11,319 nucleotides of DNA from the NCBI GenBank assembly GCA_016987375.1, contig PJRA01000005.1, positions 334,468 to 345,786 of the forward strand, written 5' to 3'. The DNA comes from Brachionus koreanus (taxonomy: Eukaryota; Rotifera; Eurotatoria; Ploima; Brachionidae). A program made the translations under genes and the position numbers. The notes beneath the pieces are model-generated. The model saw nothing but the letters and a program-made list of their open reading frames with translations. It made no database searches and was not told the origin of the DNA. Every line of letters starts with the position of its first letter. The first letter of the stretch is position 1. This document shows positions 6,250 through 11,319 of this stretch, piece by piece.

Positions 6250-6796
6250 ATTGAGTAGATCCCTTTTTAAGAGTTTTAAGCTTATCTTTCTCAGATGTCA
6301 CCTCAACGTCCACACAACTTGTCTTTGCAACCACTGTTCAACTATTTTTGAAGATTTCAAATTTATCAGATGAATACCCCAACATATTTATTAGCTTTTA
6401 CCTCGACTTGCTTTGATGATAGATTTATCGCTTGCTCAAAAAAATCTCCATTTAGATCTGATTTAGTTAAACAGTGACTCCAACATATCCAATTATCATC
6501 TGTTGTTGGCGTAAACACCAACTCCTTATCCTTAATACAATCTAAAATCTTGCATTTGACTACTGTCTCACTTTTAGGTTCTATGACAACAATGAAAGCT
6601 GAAATATAAGGATACTAATCAATTTTGAAATCACTCTTGTTAGCCAATTCAGAACTTTTAACATCCATAGTAATCGAATCCTTGGCGTAATAAATTATAA
6701 CTCCATACTTCTTCATAAAATCACTTGTTACCTCCTTGATTGTTACTAGGAAACTTTTTAGTCCTCTTGCATTCAAATCTATTCCTTTTTCCAGAA
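6250..6796 (-). pseudogene. Second half of the protease and the protease-to-RT linker, broken
   Basis: No single long ORF shows this region. In the frame starting near 6796, sequence continues with TSDFMKKYGVIIYYAKDSIT, the second conserved retropepsin motif (usually an LG-x-D-F-L type), then a TAG at 6615, then IEPKSETVVKCKIL and EQAINLSSKQVEV, which match the familiar pattern of the domain between protease and RT in gypsy elements (P-R-S-E, then N-x-S, then a Leu-Gly turn). After another frame change near 6392 it reads LGYSSDKFEIF, then TGA 6338, then SEKDKLKTLKKG, and stops making sense at about 6246. Confidence 0.65.
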
Positions 6797-7407
6797 CTTT
6801 TTTTTATCTCATTTTGGATCTTAGAGCTCAGTTTTCTAAAACTTAGCAATGAATTCGTTGCACCACCATCATACAAAGCCACCATCTTTTTTTTTTCCTG
6901 ATCATTTTTAAAAACCAATCTGCACTTCTTTTTAATCAATTTTAGAAAACACGAGATGGAATATATGTCGATTGTTGATTCAGTAGAGTCTAGTTCTAAT
7001 TCAATTACATTTAAATCTGGGCTTTCTTCACTTGAATAGTCATTGACATTATAAGACTTTCTACTGGTCTCCATTGATTTCTCATCTTCATGACTACCTT
7101 TGCTATGACTTGGTCTTCTTCCATTTCCATGATCACTAAACCGTACATACCGTCCATTTCTACATTCTACGCTTCTATATGCTAGACTTTTTTCATTGGC
7201 TTTTTTCAATTTAAAACAATCTCTTTTCCTATGCCTTGGGATCTTACAGTAAAAACAAGTTCCTGAAAATTTTGTCCGTGGCTGAACCAATTTCACATCC
7301 ACATCATTTGGCTCGGATTTTATGTCACTTGCCATTGTCTCGAATTTAAATTGAGTCACTCCAAAACCAAAATGCACTCTTTTGAGCACCTCTAGATGCC
7401 ATAACAT
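6721..7407 (-). pseudogene. Zinc knuckle and retropepsin start of the decayed element
   Basis: A 228-codon frame, without a trustworthy start, contains a C-x2-C-x4-H-x4-C zinc knuckle (positions 7216-7257, CFYCKIPRHRKRDC) that in the family binds RNA. A charged Ser/Glu-rich linker follows, then ALYDGGATNSLLS (DGGA at 6859-6870), where active retropepsins have DTGA or DSGA. A Gly in the second place is unusual and may itself disable the enzyme. The frame then runs off into a non-conserved end and TGA 6721, because the true frame changed near 6796. Confidence 0.75.
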
Positions 7408-7890
7408 TCAGAAGGGTCTCTTCCAAGCATGTCAAAAGTTCATCCCATGTTTTTGTTGCATTAAATTGTATTAACATTTTTAAATGCTCTGGTAAATGAG
7501 ATGCGAGTTTATTCTTTAGAATCACTTTCTTTTCATTTGTCTCGAGTGACGGGATCGCTTTTTCCAATAGCTTTTGGATAACTCTAGCAAATTGTACAAT
7601 AGGCTCATTTGGTAAAGGGGCCTTATCCAAGAAATCCTGATGTAGGGACTCAGCTGACTGAGAACAGCCATTAATAAGTGTATCAAAAATTGTCTCAATA
7701 TTTGTTTTGCTTCCATCGGCCATTCCTTCATAAAGTCTCTTGCTTTCCCAGTTAGCAATAAAGGCAAAATACTCAATCTTTTTTCTGCATCCTACCAAAA
7801 CATCAAAGCATTCAGATTGAAAATATTATTAAATTCTTTCGGATCTCCATTTACACCAAAACTATTTATGTTTATTCTCTTGTTTTCCAT
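7346..7890 (-). pseudogene. Gag capsid region, broken
   Basis: ATG at 7890 (MENKRININ) reads into TAG at 7792. The same frame continues with LPLLLTGKARDFMKE, a well-known helix pair of gypsy-type Gag proteins. A frame change near 7728 leads to the long second frame with DEPIVQF-type sequence (here NEPIVQFARVIQKLLEKA) and LASHLPEHLKMLI, also typical of invertebrate gypsy Gag. This frame ends at TAA 7346-7348, while the zinc-knuckle frame takes over near 7370. Capsid-type assembly function is known for the family; this copy cannot make the full protein. Confidence 0.7.
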
Positions 7891-8565
7891 TCCAACACCC
7901 AAAACATTCACAAAGCCAAAAGAGCTCTACACGCCACGAAAAACAACAAACTTCGCATACCGCTATCAGAACTTTATGTAAACTTTTTCGATCGTGAAAC
8001 AAACACTTTAGTTTTTATTTAAACTTTATTATTTCGCGACTCTAAAATTAAAACATAAGTTTTTAAATAGTTAAATTTTCTTTTGTTTCACAATTGCAAG
8101 AGAGAATTTAACTTGTAATTTTTTTCATTAATTTATTTTAAATAGTGTTTAAATTTTTCTTTATGAAACAAATATTGTTTCGACTTGTCTGAGCCCTGGG
8201 ATCCAGGCAACACATGTTCAATAAGATTAAGCAACAAAACCCAACTGTTTACAGGGTTTCATATAAAAAAACAAAAATCAGAATTTTAGAGCCACAATTA
8301 ATTTATTATCAATTTATAAAAATCTTATATTTAAACATTTTAAATTTTGAAAAAATGATGTTTATTTACGAAAATAAACCTATCTTAGATTAGGCTGAAA
8401 ATTCTATTTAATTTGACTCATCAATATTGATGAGAAATTTTTTTTAATTACATCCATTTTTCATTTCATTGTTAAACTAATATTCAAAAATATAATGTCT
8501 TAGAAATAATAAATTTTTTTATTTTGAACTAATTTTAATTATTATTAAATTATAATATATTTTTT
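7891..8565. other. AT-rich 5' flank of the decayed Gag, no gene and no clear LTR seen
   Basis: The element's leader and 5' LTR should lie here on the minus strand, but I could not identify TG...CA ends or a primer-binding site. A small GC-richer patch at about 8190-8215 holds a near-palindrome around GGGATCC. Short hairpins occur at 8165-8181 and 8237-8259. Stops are dense in all frames. Confidence 0.55.
8165..8181. repeat. 7-bp perfect inverted repeat, 3-nt loop
   Basis: GAAACAA and TTGTTTC enclose ATA. Several GTTTC or GAAAC words recur nearby (7996, 8087, 8256), which may be a degenerate motif cluster. Confidence 0.6.
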
Positions 8566-8655
8566 TTTGTGAGACCAATTAAAAAAACCAATAACTTAAT
8601 TTTGGTTAGCCAAAGTCGGCGATTTTGTTAGACCAAACGTTGGTTAACCAATATC
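8566..8655. repeat. Cluster of TTGGTT/AACCAA palindromic words
   Basis: The segment holds GACCAATT, AAACCAAT, TTGGTTAGCCAAAG, GACCAAACGTTGGT and the perfect 12-bp palindrome TTGGTTAACCAA at 8640-8651. Such GTTGG/CCAAC-rich blocks are common inside small non-autonomous DNA elements, but ends and target duplications are not resolved here. Confidence 0.5.
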
Positions 8656-8971
8656 ACTAAATAATATAAACAATGTTATTAAAAACTTGAAAAAATTAGA
8701 AAAAGATACAAATGGACTGTATGCTGAGAGTGAACATCTTATAGTGAAGATAAACGAGTTAAATAATGAAGAGTGTGATTTAAGTGAAGAAGTAAGCAAC
8801 GAAAAGTTAAATTTAGTAAAGAAACAAAAAGAAAAAGACTCATTTGATTCAATAATTTGGCGCAATTATTACTATAATAAATTTAACTCGTTGGTAGCTG
8901 AAGTAGCCAATAAAAGTTTGATGTATTTTAATCATTTTTATAGATTTTGTTTTTTGATTTTTAAACAATGA
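8648..8971 (+). pseudogene. Coiled-coil fragment of unknown origin
   Basis: An open frame of about 107 codons follows a TAA at 8645 and ends at TGA 8971. The first 75 codons read as a strong coiled coil (for example NNVIKNLKKLEKD, LIVKINELNNEECDL, EEVSNEKLNLVKKQKEKD). The last 30 codons turn aromatic and hydrophobic, like non-coding AT-rich DNA read through. There is no ATG in the frame before the coiled coil, so this is at most an internal exon or a gene remnant. It could be related in type to the 3304-3523 fragment, but no alignable similarity is seen. Confidence 0.35.
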
Positions 8972-8993
8972 AGGAAATAATTAATAAAATAAA

Positions 8994-9016
8994 TAGATCA
9001 CTTTTTTGGTGATCTA
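8994..9016. repeat. Perfect 8-bp hairpin with 7-nt loop
   Basis: TAGATCAC (8994-9001) and GTGATCTA (9009-9016) enclose a T-rich loop, just after the coiled-coil fragment. Confidence 0.75.
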
Positions 9017-9753
9017 AAGATTTTTCATTTGTTTTATATATGCAACAATGTTAATAATTTTAACTTACAAGGATTAGCAAAATTAAATGATTTTACAACC
9101 TCCGACTACTTTAGAGCAACGAATAAAAGAAAATCTGCGGTAAAACAAAAAATATCAAAACTTTGTCGCCTAGAAACCTTGCCGATACCCTATCTAATTT
9201 TCTTTACCCATTTTTATTATTTTTAGGGGACAAATTTGAGGCAAGTTAAACTTTTTTGTCAATTTTTAAATTTTAAACTTTTTTTTAAATTTGTATTTAT
9301 TTTATTTTGTTCGCAGGATTTAAATTATTCAGAAATTATTTTAATAAATTATGATGCATTAACGAAATTTAATTTTTAATTTTTTTCTAAAAATGTTCAC
9401 TTTTAAATAAAAAAATTTACAGATTAAAAATTAATTATCGCTAATTGAATATATTGAAATTCAAAACAAATTCAGTTTAGTGAGATATCTGTAATTTTTT
9501 TTTTTAAATTATGTTAATAAATAAAAATTTTCAAAAATTTAAAAGGGTTTTGAGAAATTTGGTACAAAATAAAAAAATAGAACAAAAATTAATGCAAAAA
9601 AAACTAATAACTTTTTTTCTGAAGGCTTTTAATAAGTTCTGTAAGCGCAACAAACTGCAACATACTTAGTTGCACCAAAAGTCAAAATCTGCTATTGATG
9701 TGCAAAGTCTCTGCAAAATGCACTATAGCCAAATTTGTATAATTTTTATCTAT
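9017..9753. other. AT-rich region, no supported gene
   Basis: A 65-codon open frame at 9029-9226 has no ATG start, and only its middle (about 9073-9180) has coding-like composition with no recognised domain. The rest is poly-A and poly-T rich with dense stops. A less AT-rich patch at about 9620-9730 gives no recognisable protein. Confidence 0.5.
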
Positions 9754-9780
9754 AATAAGCTAATCAGGACTCATTTGTAT
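9754..9780. repeat. 27-bp dispersed repeat, copy 1
   Basis: It matches 10457-10483 in direct orientation at 26 of 27 positions (G versus A at the fourteenth base). Sequence beyond both ends differs. The two copies flank the helicase fragment. Confidence 0.85.
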
Positions 9781-9996
9781 AATGGAATCTTTTAAAAAAA
9801 AAGTTAGAATTTTTAACATTCTGTTCTGTTCTATTGCACTAAATTTCACAAAACCATTTAAAAATAACATTTAAACCATTCCTGTAATTAAAAAATTTTT
9901 TTGACATGTTTATTATTTTTTATTAAGATAAAAATCAATAATAAAATCTGAAAAATAAATAAATCTAAATAAATCTGAATTATAAAAATAATTTGC

Positions 9997-10186
9997 GTGG
10001 AACGAACACTTGGTAAAGCAGTAATCGACCTAGGTAAAAAAGAACAAAGTTTAAGGCTTACCTTTGTAGCATTATCTCGTCTGAAACATTACAAAAATTT
10101 TTTAATTAAACCAATGACTTTGGAGAGAATACAAAAGCTTTCACAATCTAAAATGCTAAAGTGAACGTCTTGTTGCTCGAATATAA
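9997..10186 (+). pseudogene. C-terminal scrap of a Pif1-type DNA helicase
   Basis: The frame reads VERTLGKAVIDLGKKEQ, LRLTFVALSRLKHYKNFLI, KPMTLERIQKLSQSK and stops at TGA 10162. These match the last helicase motifs of Pif1-family enzymes, where the pattern is roughly Q-G-x-T-L-x-K-A-V-I-D-L-G, then T-F-V-A-L-S-R, then P-x-x-x-E-R-L. The Gln of the usual QG before T-L is altered, and after a one-base frame change at about 10162 the sequence ERLVARI continues the family ending up to TAA 10184. Nothing of the ATPase core is present upstream. Pif1 helicases occur both as host genes and in mobile elements such as Helitrons; the ending here is of the stand-alone type. It is a dead fragment. Confidence 0.75.
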
Positions 10187-10456
10187 AGCTCTGTTTCGCG
10201 TATCTTTAATAATATCTAGATAATTCTGAGTACCCAGATATAACGACATGTCACTAAAATCTAGCTTTTACGTTAGATTATATGTAATATATTTTTATTT
10301 AGGGCTGATAACCCTCACTTTGTTTTTAATTGAAAGCTGATTTATTTTTTTTTACTGTAAATTTAAGGAAAAATAATTATCCGTGTATTAGTAATAACCA
10401 TTTAATTGTTTTTAGTTATTTTAAACTAAAAGTTCTGTCATTTACTGATGCATAAG
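10187..10456. other. AT-rich spacer, no gene seen
   Basis: Stops in all frames. Only trivial repeats are visible. Confidence 0.5.
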
Positions 10457-10483
10457 AATAAGCTAATCAAGACTCATTTGTAT
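10457..10483. repeat. 27-bp dispersed repeat, copy 2
   Basis: Direct copy of 9754-9780, 703 bases downstream. A partial echo (TAATCAAGACT) follows at 10487-10497. Confidence 0.85.
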
Positions 10484-10816
10484 GCGTAATCAAGACTTAA
10501 TTTTAAAGCGAAATTTTTTTTTCTAAATATTTTTTTCATGATTTTTAAAAAAAATAAATTATGAAATTAAAAGCTTTATTTGAACCAAATTCAACCAACA
10601 AATGCTTCAAAATGTTTTTATCTATTCACAAATATTAATCACAACGAATTTAATATTTTCAAAATAAGCAAAAATTCAAAAAAAATTTTAATTCAATTTT
10701 ATTTAATTTGACTGAAACAGAAATATTTTTCAATAATATTAGTTATATTTTTTAAAAATCTATTTAAATGTCAATTAAATTAGAAAATTTTTAATTGATT
10801 TTCTAAAATCAACTAA
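10484..10816. other. AT-rich 5' flank of the VMO1-like gene, no gene seen
   Basis: Long A and T runs and dense stops. It presumably holds the promoter region of the downstream gene, but no specific site other than the TATA box can be named. Confidence 0.5.
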
Positions 10817-10824
10817 TATAAATA
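10817..10824 (+). promoter_or_regulatory. TATA box-like site TATAAATA for the VMO1-like gene
   Basis: It lies 31 bases before the ATG at 10856, so transcription starting about 30 bases downstream would give a leader of only a few bases. Confidence 0.45.
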
Positions 10825-10855
10825 CTTCTTTTTCCAAATAAATAAAAATCAAAAA

Positions 10856-11319
10856 ATGATAAAATTATTTTTAGTTTTCTTATCAATTTCCTACGCATCA
10901 ATTCTTAAAGTTAACTGCAGAGAATATCTTACAGTTATTGGTTCCGATAGACATACAAACTGGGGTGATTGGCATAATCCTGTTTTTTGTCCAGGTAATT
11001 CATTTGCTGTTGGTATTGACATTAAATTTGAGCGTTACGTTTGGGCCGGAGACGATACTCATTTGAATGCCATTCGACTGACTTGTGATGACACAGCATC
11101 GACCAAGATCCAAAGTGGAGAGGGTCCATACGGAAAATGGTTCACTAAAAAAGGACGTTTTAAACGATCCATTGAAAGTGCTGATAGTACAAATACAAGT
11201 GTTTCAGCAAGAAAATTTTCATCAATAGTAAGCTTCCTCCCAGATATTTTAGGTTTTTTGGGACAATCTGCTCAACTGGTCCAGTTTTTTACCAAAGAAC
11301 AGCAATCAAACAGATGCGA
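10856..11319 (+). CDS. Secreted VMO1-like protein (vitelline membrane outer layer family), 3' end outside window
   Basis: ATG at 10856 follows an A-rich leader, and 154 codons are open to the window edge without a stop. Residues 1-14 (MIKLFLVFLSISYA) form a signal peptide, so the protein is secreted. The VMO1 beta-prism signature is clear: NWGDWH at 35-40, FCPGNSFAVGIDIKFE at 44-59, GDDTHLNAIRLTCD at 65-78 and IQSGEGPYGKWF at 85-96, with Cys21, Cys45 and Cys77. VMO1 proteins coat eggs or mucosal surfaces in animals; some bind sugars. Unusually, after residue 100 a segment of about 50 residues (GRFKRSIESADSTN, then a hydrophobic FLPDILGFLGQSAQLVQFF) comes before Cys154, where the family usually has a short loop. 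No intron is apparent in the visible part. Confidence 0.85.
   Translation, partial: MIKLFLVFLSISYASILKVNCREYLTVIGSDRHTNWGDWHNPVFCPGNSFAVGIDIKFERYVWAGDDTHLNAIRLTCDDTASTKIQSGEGPYGKWFTKKGRFKRSIESADSTNTSVSARKFSSIVSFLPDILGFLGQSAQLVQFFTKEQQSNRC

Larger units (their letters stand above)
6247..7890 (-). mobile_element. Decayed Ty3/gypsy-like retroelement: Gag, protease and the linker before reverse transcriptase
   Basis: Several overlapping minus-strand frames together give a continuous Gag-to-protease order: start codon at 7890, capsid-type helices, one CCHC zinc knuckle, retropepsin motifs, then the linker typical between protease and reverse transcriptase. Reverse transcriptase, RNase H and integrase are absent, and a chitinase fragment follows instead. 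Breaks seen: TAG at 7792-7794, frame changes near 7728, 7370, 6796 and 6392, TAG at 6615-6617, TGA at 6338-6340. The frame change near 6796 lies at a run of eight A (minus strand). No LTR could be recognised in the 7891-8640 flank. It is an old, non-functional copy. Confidence 0.75.

Noticed and set aside
6338..6398. A 60-base GT...AG intron in the retroelement remnant (GTAAAA to ATAG)
   Set aside because: The conserved linker pattern continues inside this stretch in two frames (VKAN, then LGYSSDKFEIF), so it is coding remnant and not an intron.
8190..8215. Primer-binding site of the minus-strand retroelement
   Set aside because: TGGATCCCAGGGCTC begins with TGG, but no LTR end precedes it convincingly and I cannot match it to a tRNA 3' end.
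8644..8865. Minus-strand 73-codon ORF
   Set aside because: Phe/Ser-rich antisense of the Lys/Glu-rich coiled coil on the + strand.
9029..9226. 65-codon + strand ORF as a gene
   Set aside because: No ATG start, aromatic-rich ends, no recognised domain. A possible acceptor (ACAAG before 9073) is too weak alone.
10296..10318. AGGG...CCCT hairpin as a terminator or RNA element
   Set aside because: Only four base pairs in AT-rich DNA; expected by chance.

Overview
The window is strongly AT-rich eukaryotic DNA. It has homopolymer runs, AT and TTA microsatellites, LTR-retrotransposon debris, long non-coding stretches and well-spaced single genes with no operons. The 3' gene is a secreted protein of the metazoan vitelline membrane outer layer 1 (VMO1) type, so an invertebrate is likely. 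A small AT-rich animal such as a monogonont rotifer fits best, but that is inference from gene content and composition. No rRNA, tRNA or CRISPR array was seen.

Layout, left to right. Positions 1-510 are the 3' end of an LTR retroelement on the + strand: a coiled-coil C-terminus, a polypurine tract and an LTR whose first 28 bases form a perfect hairpin. Positions 725-899 hold two short tandem repeats. Positions 1029-2563 carry a striking composite gene: a cysteine-dioxygenase-like cupin, a cysteine-rich module and a Cu/Zn superoxide dismutase (SOD) domain in one transcript direction. It is broken by one in-frame TAA and one frameshift, and the SOD part has lost two conserved catalytic or structural residues. 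Positions 2564-4437 are mostly gene-free AT-rich DNA with a possible hAT-transposase scrap, a coiled-coil fragment and small repeats.

Positions 4510-5580 (minus) hold the only complete, intact gene: an unrecognised 356-residue protein with a zincin-like region in which HExxH reads NETGH. It has a TATA box, and a duplicated roughly 103-bp block lies upstream. Positions 5992-7890 (minus) hold a decayed Gag-protease-linker region of a Ty3/gypsy-like element. It runs straight into a truncated fragment of a GH19-type chitinase, with the change of identity within a few bases near 6246. Positions 7891-9750 are AT-rich with hairpins, a TTGGTT/AACCAA palindrome cluster and a coiled-coil fragment. Positions 9754-10483 contain the C-terminal scrap of a Pif1-type helicase flanked by two copies of a 27-bp repeat. 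Positions 10856-11319 are the start of a VMO1-like secreted protein gene, which continues past the window.

The window reads as a repeat-rich genomic segment with two probably living genes (the NETGH protein and the VMO1-like protein), one large broken fusion gene whose domains (thiol oxidation, cysteine-rich binding, superoxide removal) suggest a redox role, and several layers of transposon decay. I see no evidence that the genes form one pathway.
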